Assembly: GCA_018340805.1 (NCBI GenBank)
Contig: JACMZG010001911.1
Location: 56,727,220-56,791,219, forward strand
Length of the DNA: 64,000 nucleotides
Source of the DNA: Microvelia longipes
Lineage: Eukaryota > Arthropoda > Insecta > Hemiptera > Veliidae
Direction: 5' to 3'
Shown: in pieces, positions 55,119 to 64,000 of the stretch
How the letters are laid out: each line of letters opens with the position of its first letter
How positions within the stretch are numbered: position 1 is the stretch's first letter
Translations under genes and position numbers: made by a program
The notes under the pieces: model-generated
Database searches by the model: none
What the model saw: only the letters and a program-made list of their open reading frames with translations
What the model was told of the DNA's origin: nothing

Positions 55119-56800
55119 AAGCCAACTTTCGGCTCATAGGTTGCATTAATATAACTTCATAAAAGCTTTAAATGGCTTTCGAACTAGTTTCTTCACTGAT
55201 TTGATTCATTATAGAAAGTAAGCTTGAAGTATCGTGAATCTAGCAGGTCAAGTAAGTTCAAATAAGTTAACGGCATTTTATGGGCCGTGTTTGTCTGAGT
55301 TTTTTTGTTATAGTTTTATTAAAAAAATATGTTTTATGTTAAAATTAAACCTATGGATGATACTTTGCTTGTTTTATTAATTTCAATGATATTAGATGAT
55401 TATTCCCATCCTTCGCCAAGGATTAACATGGGACTAGAAATAACATCGGGCAATAGACATGCCCAAAGTTAATGCCATGATTATTGAGTTAAAAAAAGAC
55501 TCGTAAGAATTGGTTTTTAAGACTTTCCAATAGTCAAAAATCCTGATTAATCTTCCTGAAAACTGTTTAATGGGGGCAGAAGTATTTGATAAGGTAATGT
55601 ATAGTATGTATGTATGTATGTTATGGTGAAACGTCGTTACCATAATGCTTCTCAAGGTATTAAGCTACTTGTGTAACCCCCTTGTTCTTGTAGGAGTATA
55701 GTTTTATTTTTCAACCTCATCTTTATCAGCTCCGCCCATTTCTTGACACCCGTGACCTTCTTTTGATATAAAGTAGAACTAGTAATGCTCTGCAGATAGA
55801 AACTATTCTTACGGATAATATGGATTTGCGCACCCATCAATGTGCGTGATGCACTATACAATTTTCAAACCATCTTTAACCTCCTTGAAATCCTATTTTC
55901 AGATTTCTCAATCTCCCATCTGATGTTTGTACGCTTTCACCGCTCCATTAGGTGCTGCGGGTCTTACTCCAATTACTCATTCAACTTATCTATTTAATAT
56001 TGTAATATTATTACAATACCGCGATTATGTCTTTAACCTTGGATTGATAGCATCGAAGTCATGGACATCAAAACATCTCAAACCATTGGTTCAATTACGT
56101 TTCTCTCTATTTTTGGAGGAAATGATTTACTAAAACAATTTAGGAAGTAGGCAACGCTACAAGGACTAGGTCGCGTCAGTAGTTCACAATGAGCGATTTG
56201 TCTTGTATAGTAAAAGAAATCCCCCATCAGATCAGTCGTATTGGTAAGGAGCCTTCATTTTAATTCCTCTGGCATCTCGTAATTTATTGAAAATTGTTGA
56301 CAGTTTAAAGAAGTTAGTACTACCTGACATACTCATGATTAGATGTTAACTTACAGCTTCAGAGGTTACTCTTACAGAGCATAGTTTGCCAGAATTAATA
56401 AATGAGACAATGCTTCGTGATATGTATCAGATATTCCCCACGCAATAGAGCAGCTATAATAACATGATGAAAAAAACAGGATGACAACCTCTGACAAGTT
56501 TTTAGCAATCACAAGAAGTTCCGCTATGGATTCTCTCTACATGTGTCAGGAACTGTGATTGTCACAAGTTTAAACCTGACAAATTTTGATTAGTTGAATG
56601 GTGTGGAAACACGATTGCTATTTCACTTATTGAATCGCTGGCTCAAGATACTTCGTTAAGTAACACTGTATTTCTTTTGAGAAGCTATTATAGCAGCATT
56701 ACTTGTAATTATGCATTCAATAAATTATTTACCTGCACAATGTATATATACATTTTGTTATGTGTATAAGTTTTTTACCTTCAGTTACCGTAGTTTAAGT
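55119..56800. other. MRPS14 3' flank, no further gene recognised
   Basis: The 3' untranslated region likely occupies the first part; ATTAAA near 55,343 is a possible poly(A) signal. The frames 55,434-55,861 (minus) and 55,927-56,133 (plus) show no recognised family. About 56,140-56,700 has a base composition slightly more coding-like but is full of stops, so possibly an old pseudogene of unknown kind. Confidence 0.45.
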
Positions 56801-56822
56801 TCAAGTTCCAGTTAACCGAAGT

Positions 56823-57230
56823 TCAAGGTTTTTGTATATTCTGCTTCTTTGGGCAAACCACTGAAAAGTGGTTTCTACCTGAGTAGAAATGACACTTGGT
56901 GCCGAAATGACACTTTCCTCTCAAATGATTTCTTCCACATCGAGAACAATCAAAACTCTCTCTACACAGAGCTGAACTGTTAGTTTGAACAGTTTGTTTA
57001 GGAATAACCTGCTTAACCTCCATTCTACTTAGGCCATTCCTTTACGAGATCATTATTATTTGAAAATGATAAAATACCAGGCATATTAGTGGCTGGGACT
57101 AATACCTTGTTCTCTCCACTCGACATGCTGACCGGGAAGCGTGCTATTAACAGTCTATTATCTCCCATCATAAAACCGAAAAAAACTTTCGAATCAGTTT
57201 CTACAAAAAACACTTGACACCATGTTAAGA
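56823..57230 (-). pseudogene. Gypsy-like Gag zinc-knuckle fragment
   Basis: Minus-strand frames with CSRCGRNHLRGKCHFGTKC and HFYSGRNHFSVVC: a CX2CX4HX4C knuckle, then a second in which the expected first Cys is replaced (CHFYSGRNHFSVVC). This pattern is typical of nucleocapsid parts of Mag/gypsy Gag. The part upstream (57,213-57,025) has no clear motif. Isolated from any following protease or RT, so a fragment. Confidence 0.6.
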
Positions 57231-57376
57231 TACAATAAAATTAAATAATTGTATAAGTAATTATATTAAACAAGAATATGAACTTCTATAAGAAATACAA
57301 AGATACATAAAAACAATAAGTAAAGACACACACATGAAAACGTGTAACTACATCTAACAATGCCGTGTTCATAAAA

Positions 57377-58695
57377 TCAACACATGAACAGCACCCTAAC
57401 ACCTACCACATTTGCGCCAGAGGGACCCAACATCTCCTGAAAACGGAGTGCTAGGTACTCCTCTAAGAGGAGCGTAATTGGTATTAAGCTTGATAGGATT
57501 AACCCACTCTGAACCTGTTGGGACTTTTCTTTCAGAAATATATGTATTACTTTAAGAAAAGTTTTTAAAATGTTTGACGCCAACGCCTTGCCATTTGCAT
57601 TTTGACCATTCCTCGAAGCTCTTTTCCCTTAATGTCTGACGGATTTTTCTAACTTTTAAATTTTCTGCAGATCCATCTATTTCTGCTACAACATCTAGTC
57701 GCCTTAAACACTGATTGTAAATGTCTTGAAACAAGGCGTCTGGGACTGAATTTAGCATTTGTAACTAAGGTGCTGTAGAGGTGCTTCCCATGAGCACTTT
57801 ATGATACCGAGTCCCCTGAAGCGAGGTGCATAAAACATAGCATAGCGTGGTTGGTAGTTTGGTTAAAAGAGCACCTTGAAGAGGATTGGTCAGTGAATTC
57901 TAAAACAAATATTGATTCAGAACGTTAAGCTTTTGATCAGGTTTCAATAGATCTGAGGTAGTTAACTTACCTAAATTTTATTTAGTGTTGAATATTTAAG
58001 GTGTAAAACTATAACTATAATAAAAATTGGATCCCCTTTCACTTCTGATTTAATACTACTTCAAAAAATGACAATCTGACAAATTATAAATTAAATAAAA
58101 ATAATAAATAAAATTCAACCATCTCCTTTATTTATTATTTTTTATTTAATTTATAATTTGTCAGATTGTCATTTTTTGAAGTAGTATTAAATCAGAAGTG
58201 AAAGGAGGATCCAATTTTTATTATAGTTATAATTTAACACCTTAAATATTCAACATTTAGCTTAGAGACTAAATCTTGATTATACGTCAGTTCTCCTTTA
58301 AAAGTACAGCTAAGATACTTGATAGGCTCGCTTACATCTGAGGAAATTATTTCACTTCTATCTTCTAAGATTAAAGTTCGTTTAGTAAGTTCGCCGTAGT
58401 TGATTACTAATGCCGCACCCTTAAGAGGATTAACTACAAGTCCTATTTCTTTGTATCATATTAATTAATCTTTCAGCTGCTTTCACACTACATGCTGTCA
58501 CCGCTTGATCATCAGCAAATCCTGTCAAAACTATTCGATCTTTATTTTCGCTCAGTTCATATCCCAAGCTGTTTGCAATTTTGGGCTCACACATTTCTTT
58601 GAAGATATGATCGATAGGCAAGTTAAAAATAGTATAAAAGTAATTAGAAATTGAAGAGACGAATCTATCGCTGTTTCCCTGTCTTATTTGCTCCT
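57377..58695 (-). pseudogene. Non-LTR retrotransposon RT fragment, split by a foldback
   Basis: In minus order: IRQGNSDRF (the family RQGDP-type motif), then LPIDHIFKEMCEPKIANSLG, and the catalytic GFADDQAV (FADD) at about 58,530; GLVVNPLKGAALVI and IKYLSCTF follow. The 57,987-58,254 foldback interrupts. Beyond it NLLKPDQKLNVLNQYLF, MFYAPRFRGLGI and RLDVVAE...KWQGVGVKHF continue the thumb/C-terminal region as in R2/NeSL-type elements. Stops and frame changes throughout. Family assignment tentative. Its upstream edge joins the gypsy RNase H remnant near 58,690. Confidence 0.7.
57987..58254. mobile_element. 268-bp near-perfect foldback
   Basis: GTTGAATATTTAAGGTGTAA at the left and its inverse at the right; arms of about 125 bases (ACTTCTGATTTAATACTACT and inverse) around a small AT centre. 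Inserted in the non-LTR RT fragment. MITE-like; no clear short target duplication could be fixed. Confidence 0.88.
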
Positions 58696-58699
58696 ACCG

Positions 58700-58953
58700 A
58701 TCACTTTCAACCTGAACAGTTTTTACCAACTTAACTGAAATGGCCTTAAATACATTTTCTGGAGTTGTAAGAACGAATACATGAAATTTTGCTTGTTCAC
58801 TTACAAAATCTTGATCACAAGAATTAGCTTTCTGTCTGGATAAGTAATCAGCAACTCCATTTTCCTTTTCATTTACGAACTGAATGTTTTATAGCGTAAA
58901 ATTTTAACATTTTAACTTGCAACCTTTTAGGAGCTTTAAGTAAAGAATTTTTA
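58700..58953 (-). pseudogene. Gypsy RNase H/connection remnant, downstream part
   Basis: The minus-strand reading gives KGENGVADYLSR-like KENGVADYLSRQKANSCDQD, the end of the Ty3/gypsy RNase H and connection region, then FVSEQAKFHVFVLTTPENV. It continues the RNase H at 59,419-59,800 across the 463-bp insertion. Confidence 0.7.
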
Positions 58954-59416
58954 TTTATGTATTCTGATCCGTCGAGGTAGTGATTAAATAAATAAAGCGA
59001 CAGTCTCTCCACAAATGTAAAAACTATATTTACAAAGCCGGCTTTCGACTGTTAACAGCCATCATCAGTGCCTACCAACAATGTAAAACATAATAAGATA
59101 AACTAAGTACAAAGTTAAATAAAACAAGGTCAAAAGATAAAATAACAGTACAAAATATAAAAAATGTATAAAATAACATAAAAAACAAAAACCCAATTAC
59201 CGTAGAGAAGCGAGAAAGGAAGAAAATATACACTGTATCATTTGAGACAGAGGTTGAAATATGAATGGAGGCCTGGGAGCCGTAGCTAGCATAACAGCAG
59301 ACGCCGCCCCCATTTCCCCCATTTTATTTAGCAGCTTATCTCCTAAATCTTCCTTATTTCTGAAAATCTCCAAACTCAGTTTTTACATTTGTGGAGAGAC
59401 GGTTGTTTTATTTATT
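58954..59416. mobile_element. 463-bp insertion with hammerhead-like core and 13-bp TSD
   Basis: TAAAGAATTTTTA stands on both sides (58,941-58,953 and 59,417-59,429), and the gypsy RNase H reading resumes across it. Inside, AGTCTCTCCACAAATGTAAA and its inverse TTTACATTTGTGGAGAGAC form inverted ends of about 40 bases. On the minus strand a hammerhead-like core occupies 59,068-59,043. A 13-bp duplication points to target-primed insertion rather than a cut-and-paste element. Probably a Penelope-like or other hammerhead-bearing non-autonomous retroelement. Confidence 0.75.
59043..59068 (-). ncRNA. Hammerhead-like core (minus strand)
   Basis: CTGATGA, a GGCTGTTAACAGTC stem-loop, GAAA, then GCCGGC. 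The best-formed stem II of the four cores in the window. Cleavage site not demonstrated. Confidence 0.45.
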
Positions 59417-59418
59417 TA

Positions 59419-59800
59419 AAGAATTTTTAATTATACTTACTAACGGCTTATAATCAGTCTTCATTACTAACTAAAATAGTATTTACTATGAGCAACAATA
59501 GTATTTAGTGGATAATAATCAGTCTACTTACCTGATTGTTACTCACTAAATACTCATCAAATCTGGAACTGTCTAACACAATAGCCAGTAGCTCCTTCTC
59601 ACGCATGGCGTAATTCTTTCCTTCTTTGGTTAAAGCAAGCGAGCCAAAGCAACAATTTCATTATTCTAATAAAGTGCTGCTCCTAAACCTGTAGAACTAG
59701 AGTCACATTCCATGAGTGTTGGTTCATTTTTGGTGTAGTATTTTAAAATAGATATATTTTTGACTAAATTCACTCCTTTTCGGATTCTCTCCAGGAGTGC
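59419..59800 (-). pseudogene. Gypsy RNase H remnant
   Basis: The minus reading gives ECDSSSTGLGAALY, KEGKNYAMREKELLAIV and MKTDYKPLVSIIKNSL: the DAS-like Asp, the catalytic E of YA-REKELLA and the TDYKPL motif of Ty3/gypsy RNase H. One shift lies between the first two. Same strand and order as the RT at 61,416-61,930, from which it is separated by two satellites. Confidence 0.75.
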
Positions 59801-59884
59801 ACAGTTTTGCAGTTGTTTAGAATTCTGCTAAGATAAGAACACATTTCTAAAAAGGTTCTTCATCTCACGTATAGCCTCTACCTT

Positions 59885-60495
59885 AGTGATATTACACAAA
59901 ATATAACACTTCTACAACTATAACACAAAAATATAACACCATAAACTCAACACTTTTACAACATCATAATCACAACACTTCTACAAACACCATTAACACA
60001 ACACTTGTACAATACCATAATAACATCACTTCTAGAACACCATAAATACAAAACTTTTACAACACCATAATCACAACACTTCTTCAACACCATAGACACA
60101 ACACTTCTACAAACACCATTAACACAACACTTGTACACCATAATAACATCACTTCTAGAACACCATAAATACAAAACTTTTACAACACCATAATCACAAC
60201 ACTTCTTCAACACCATAGACACAACACTTCTACAAACACCATTAACACAACACTTGTACAACACCATAATAACATCACTTCTACAACACCATAAATACAA
60301 CACTTCTACAAACGATAAATACATCACTTGTACAACACCATTAGCACAACACTTTTACAACGCCATAATCACAACACTTCTACAAACCATAAATACAATA
60401 CTTCTACAAACCATAAATACAACACTTCTACAACACCATTAACACAACACTTCTACAACACCATAAACACAACACCATTAATACAAAACACAACG
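59885..60495 (+). repeat. ACAACACTTCTACAACACCATAA tandem repeat with higher-order unit
   Basis: About 24 units of 22-27 bases. A five-unit block of about 130 bases (ACAAACACCATTAACACAAC to CTTCTTCAACACCATAGACA) is repeated (59,980-60,110 and 60,111-60,240). Frames on both strands (59,956-60,327; 60,254-60,567) are by-products. Confidence 0.95.
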
Positions 60496-60939
60496 AAACG
60501 TCCTTTAGCCCGAAAGTTGGCTAAAACTAGTAAAAAAAGGTTTAAACACTACAAATATCTACTATAAAACAGAGATTATAAATAACTTGAATTTACTGAG
60601 CTTAATTTTTAAACAGGTAATTTAAGTTTTAATTTAAATTATCAACACATGAAAAAACAGTACATAGAGAAGGATAGAATAGAAACATGTTTTTGCTATA
60701 GAAAAATCAGCAGAGCTGAGGATTTGATTGTTTTGACTTACAAAATTATTTGTCTAATTTATATTGTTTTTTGCTTTTGAATTCTTTTTGAACATTACTT
60801 TTAATATGAGTTCACTGTGCTCTTACTATATGTTAAACCATATTTCTTTCAAGTTAATTAAATAGTGGACTTCTCCCAGTCTTCTCCATTCTGATGTACA
60901 CTTCGCGACCCGGAGCCATGTAACACTATTGTCGCATCT

Positions 60940-61305
60940 CCCATACATTTCTGCGTTCCAATTCTCGGGGCCTTCCTTTCTTCCTCTCCCTCACCATGGT
61001 CTCTATTCTGCGTCCCAATTCTCGGGAGGCCTTCCTTTCTTCCTCTCCTCTCACCATGGTCTTATTCTGCGTCCCAATTCTCCTTCCTTTCTTCCTCTCC
61101 TCTCACCATGGTCTCTATTCTGCGTCCCAATTCTCGGGAGGCCTTCCTTTCTTCCTCTCCTCTCACCATGGTCTCTATTCTGCGTCCCAATTCTTGGAAG
61201 GCCTTCCTTTCTTCCTCTCCTCACCATGGTCTCTATTCTGCGTCCCAATTCTTGGAAGGCCTTCCTTTCTTCCTCTTCTCTCACCATGGTCTCTATTCTA
61301 TAATG
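60940..61305 (+). repeat. ~60-bp pyrimidine-rich tandem repeat
   Basis: Six units of GGTCTCTATTCTGCGTCCCA, ATTCTCGGGAGGCCTTCCTT, TCTTCCTCTCCTCTCACCAT, with internal deletions in some. It lies inside the gypsy pol between RT and RNase H. Open in several frames because the unit lacks stops, giving spurious frames on both strands. Confidence 0.95.
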
Positions 61306-61415
61306 TTTTTACTCCAACTTGTTCTATACTTAAAATGAATACTCCTTATTAAAACGCCAAAAAACAAATATTTACCACTTTGAATCTTTACGTAATAAAG
61401 TTAATAAAGGTGCTT

Positions 61416-61930
61416 CTATTTGTGAAAGAAAAATTTCCTGTAATAGTTTACCATCCCTAAAAACAATTTTATAGTTTTCTGAAAAAATTTACAATTCTTT
61501 GCCTTCACAGTCAACCCTAACTCTTTCAGTACCTCACAAACTTTCCATAATGTTTCTTTATGAGTTGCTTTATCTTTTCCAAAAATTAAAATTTCATCAA
61601 AATATACTCTAATATTTGGTATGTTTCTCAATTTAGCACTGACTCGAACCTGGAATGCCCCCGGAGCGGAGGAAATTCCAAAAGGACAACGATTATAAAC
61701 AAATACACCTTTGTGGGTACTTATAGCTAATAATTCTTTAGAAGATCTTCAAGAGGAAGCTGTTGATAAGCCTGACTTAAATCAATAACACTAAAATCTC
61801 CACCAACTTCTACCCCTGATGTCAGCGCTTCAATTAAAGGAATCGGATATCTTTCTATCTTTAAATGAGGGTTAATTGTTATTTTATAATCAAAACTTAG
61901 GTGTAACCTCTTCTTTCTCGTATAACTTAA
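61416..61930 (-). pseudogene. Ty3/gypsy reverse transcriptase fragment
   Basis: The minus reading gives YPIPLIEALTSGVEVGGDFS, VIDLSQAYQQLPLE, then after a shift THKGVFVYNRCPFGISSAPG, and YFDEILIFGKD. These are the family's DLS-AY-QL, FGI-SAP-FQ and YxDDILV motifs, but the second catalytic Asp is Glu (YFDE). It ends MVNYYRKF before a 60-bp satellite. It is inactive as sequenced. Confidence 0.85.
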
Positions 61931-61934
61931 AAGG

Positions 61935-62148
61935 TTCTCCTGTAAATAGGCCTAGTTTATCTGAAAATACTTCAGCAAAAACTTTTTCTCACTCACACTT
62001 AATATTTTTGACTTCGAAATTATTAATTAAATTATTACTGTCCTTAAATAAATGTATATGAAACATCCACTCTCTCCCCATCAAAGCTGGACTTTCACCC
62101 TCAACTACATACAAATCTAACTTAAACGATACTCCATTACACACAATA
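61935..62148 (-). other. Gypsy pol linker, degraded
   Basis: Region between protease and RT of the same element; stops in all minus frames, and only partial resemblance to the segment preceding gypsy RT can be read. Confidence 0.4.
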
Positions 62149-63447
62149 TTAGGTTTCCACACCTCTGGGATAAATTAACTCACCTGTGAAGCTAGACAAA
62201 ACTAAATCTGTTTTCTCTAACCGTACCGTTGTACCCCATTTCTCAGCAAATTCACTTCCTGACACAATAGATATTGCAGCACCCGTATCAAGTTCAAGAT
62301 TACTCTCCGCCCCTTCAACTATACATCTTATTTTCAGAGGTTTCACAGTACCACTCTTAATACTCTCTGACCTCTGAACTGTATAGAAACTCGCTACACC
62401 AACATTTAAATCTGACTCACTCTCATTTCCCCCCCCCCTGACACTCAACTGACTTGACTTTCTCATCAACTTTCTTTGGACATACCCAGTGCATATGCCC
62501 TTGCACTGTCGGCATCTATAGCTACGAAACTTACATTGAAATTTTTTGTGGAATTTACTCCCACACGCATAGCATAACTGATCATTGTTAAATGTTGAGT
62601 AATTTTTTCTACCTGTACCATTATTCTTATAAGATGGACCAACAGGATCCTCCTTCTTCAGAGATGCTGTTGCTTGGCCACTTGGCTGCCTGCAACATTT
62701 AGCCTTTTGATATCCTGTTTCCCTCTGGTGTCCTCTCTGCTCATCTTGAGTATTTGCAATCTTGTTAATCCTTGGCTGGCTACTGTCTTTTAATTCGTAT
62801 TCGACTCTCTCAACCATTATCGCAGTCTCAACTGATTTATCAAATGTTAATGCGTCATCTCTAGTTGTTAAAAATCTTTTCCTTAACTCCCTGCTCAATA
62901 CACCATTAACTAACCTGTCCCTTAGGTTCTCATTCAAATTCGTATCAAACTTACAAGTCTCCGCTAGTTTCTTCAATTGTACTACATATTTTTGGATGCT
63001 TTCTCCCTCTTTTTGGTTCCTTTGGTTAAAAACAGCCCTCTCACTGATAAAGTACGGTTCAGGAACTAAATGTTTGGTCACTTTCTTCACCAGATCATCA
63101 TAACTTACAGTGATAGGTTTAGCTGGCGCACATACTTGCTTTACCATCTTATATGCCTCAGGTCCTATCATGGTAAGTAATGTGCTTACTTTCTTCTCAT
63201 CCTTAATATCATTACAAGAAACATAAAGCTCAAATCTTTCAATATAAGTCTCCCAGTCTTCTTTTAATTCTACGAATTCACCCACAGACCCAATCACGCT
63301 CATCTTTCTTGTACTATCAACTGTTTCAACCAAACAAACAAACTGTAAAAACCAATCTAACTTTTCACCAGTCCAACTATAATCCCACGAATTAGTTTCC
63401 ATAAACTTTACATACCATCTCAATTTCCTTAGTTCACTTTTCGTCAC
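62149..63447 (-). CDS. Ty3/gypsy Gag-protease
   Basis: A single open frame of 432 codons. The Gag core has WETYIERFELYVSCNDI, LLTMIGPEAYKMVK, QKEGESIQKYVVQLKKLAET and RDRLVNGVLSRELRKRFL. Zinc knuckles CYACGSKFHKKFQC and CRQCKGIC follow, then the protease with LDTGAAISIVS (catalytic DTG). It stops inside the protease at VET and then loses frame. The first ATG is close after the primer-site-like sequence at 63,453-63,463, as in Mag-type gypsy elements that have almost no leader. The fold and motifs are of the Mag/gypsy type; the pol downstream is broken. Confidence 0.88.
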   Translation of the reverse strand: MTKSELRKLRWYVKFMETNSWDYSWTGEKLDWFLQFVCLVETVDSTRKMSVIGSVGEFVELKEDWETYIERFELYVSCNDIKDEKKVSTLLTMIGPEAYKMVKQVCAPAKPITVSYDDLVKKVTKHLVPEPYFISERAVFNQRNQKEGESIQKYVVQLKKLAETCKFDTNLNENLRDRLVNGVLSRELRKRFLTTRDDALTFDKSVETAIMVERVEYELKDSSQPRINKIANTQDEQRGHQRETGYQKAKCCRQPSGQATASLKKEDPVGPSYKNNGTGRKNYSTFNNDQLCYACGSKFHKKFQCKFRSYRCRQCKGICTGYVQRKLMRKSSQLSVRGGGNESESDLNVGVASFYTVQRSESIKSGTVKPLKIRCIVEGAESNLELDTGAAISIVSGSEFAEKWGTTVRLEKTDLVLSSFTGELIYPRGVET

Positions 63448-63452
63448 ATTAA

Positions 63453-63463
63453 CCTCGTCGCCA
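63453..63463 (-). other. Candidate gypsy primer-binding site
   Basis: TGGCGACGAGG on the minus strand, just upstream of Gag. It is complementary to a tRNA-Ser-like CCA end and is usual in Mag-type gypsy elements. No matching LTR is recognised beyond it. Confidence 0.55.
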
Positions 63464-63469
63464 ATTGTT

Positions 63470-64000
63470 CTATAGAGTCATTCCATGTCAAACCATCCCA
63501 CTAAAAAATAAAATTCACATGCATGGTGACCGATTTTGATAAAATTTGGTGGAGGTGTAGGGTCTATGCCTAAAAGAAAAAAATACAAATTTTCAGCTTA
63601 AAATATGCAGTCGCTTCGCGCACTGATGGGGCAAAGTTGTGGAAAATAGCTGATTTTCAGTGTTTTGGCACTCAGATTATCATTGGTATCTCTAAAAGTC
63701 GCAAATATAAAAATTTCTTTCTGCTTGCAATTCGCAGCTAAACCCTAAGGCTTTCAATATTATTTAATGTCATTTTGGCCCCAGCCATTTTTTGCCCTTT
63801 GACGAGCCCCTTTTTTAAAAAATTTTAAATATCTCAAAATGCGTATTTTTTAAAATTTTGAAAAAATCCCAAATATAGCCCATATTTATAGAAAAGTGTC
63901 CACAAAGTTTCATGATGGGACTTCCATGGGCTTGGGCCCAATAATTTTTTAAGTGCCAGAGGGTATAGGGATTGTTAGGAAAATATGACTTTTTGTTAGA
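63470..64000. other. Sequence beyond gypsy PBS, no gene
   Basis: Expected to contain a 5' LTR if the gypsy element were complete, but no TG...CA-bounded repeat is seen within the window. AT-rich, with TTTTGATAAAATTTGG and GGGCTTGGGCCCAA phrases. It may be an LTR whose partner is lost or an unrelated repeat. Confidence 0.4.

Noticed and set aside
59956..61303. Long frames (Cys-rich or Ser/Pro-rich) in the two tandem arrays
   Set aside because: They are open on both strands and in several frames because the repeat units lack stops; not genes.

Overview
This is an AT-rich, repeat-laden piece of an animal nuclear genome, most likely from an arthropod. Evidence for a eukaryote: split genes with GT/AG junctions, long introns, LTR and non-LTR retrotransposons, a tRNA-derived SINE, MITE-like foldbacks, satellites and long (TA)n runs. 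Two conserved metazoan genes are recognisable, DCAF11 and MRPS14. The arthropod assignment is an inference from the BEL/Pao element with a tRNA-Tyr-type primer site and a TATA plus TCAGT core promoter; the species cannot be told.

Layout. 1-11,000: dispersed repeats, a ~100-bp tandem array (2,190-3,190), foldback elements (3,706-4,880; 5,005-5,290; 9,275-10,791) and no convincing gene. 11,065-23,124: the C-terminal half of DCAF11 (a WD40 substrate receptor of CUL4-DDB1 ubiquitin ligase) on the minus strand in seven exons; its introns hold a 285-bp MITE, an ~820-bp TIR element, a 40-bp tandem array, a SINE with target-site duplication and an inverted pair of hammerhead-like motifs. 24,060-24,335: a CRE/TATA/initiator promoter-like block that runs into a 100-N gap. 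24,436-26,965: a ~55-bp satellite array. 26,966-36,446: a complete BEL/Pao LTR retrotransposon with two 1.57-kb LTRs and a frameshifted gag-pol.

38,996-51,742: the most interesting object. Matching CACGG termini, TA-flanked, enclose about 12.7 kb with GTGTTA-rich subterminal regions at both ends, a C2H2-finger transposase-like gene and a second, multi-exon gene upstream of it on the same strand with its own TATA box. I read it as a large two-gene cut-and-paste DNA transposon (CACTA/Mirage-like or KDZ-like; family unresolved).

52,990-54,815: a high-identity palindromic repeat just upstream of the terminal exon of MRPS14 (54,936-55,118, plus strand). 56,800-63,470: a minus-strand nest of degraded retrotransposons: Ty3/gypsy gag-protease, RT and RNase H, broken by two satellites and by a 463-bp insertion carrying a hammerhead-like core with a 13-bp target-site duplication, plus a non-LTR RT fragment split by a perfect foldback.

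Quality. There is a 100-N gap at 24,336, a single N at 48,764 between two near-identical ~1.0-kb copies, and many one-base frameshifts in otherwise young elements. Some 'decay' may therefore be residual sequencing or assembly error. The 5' exons of both DCAF11 and MRPS14 were not found.
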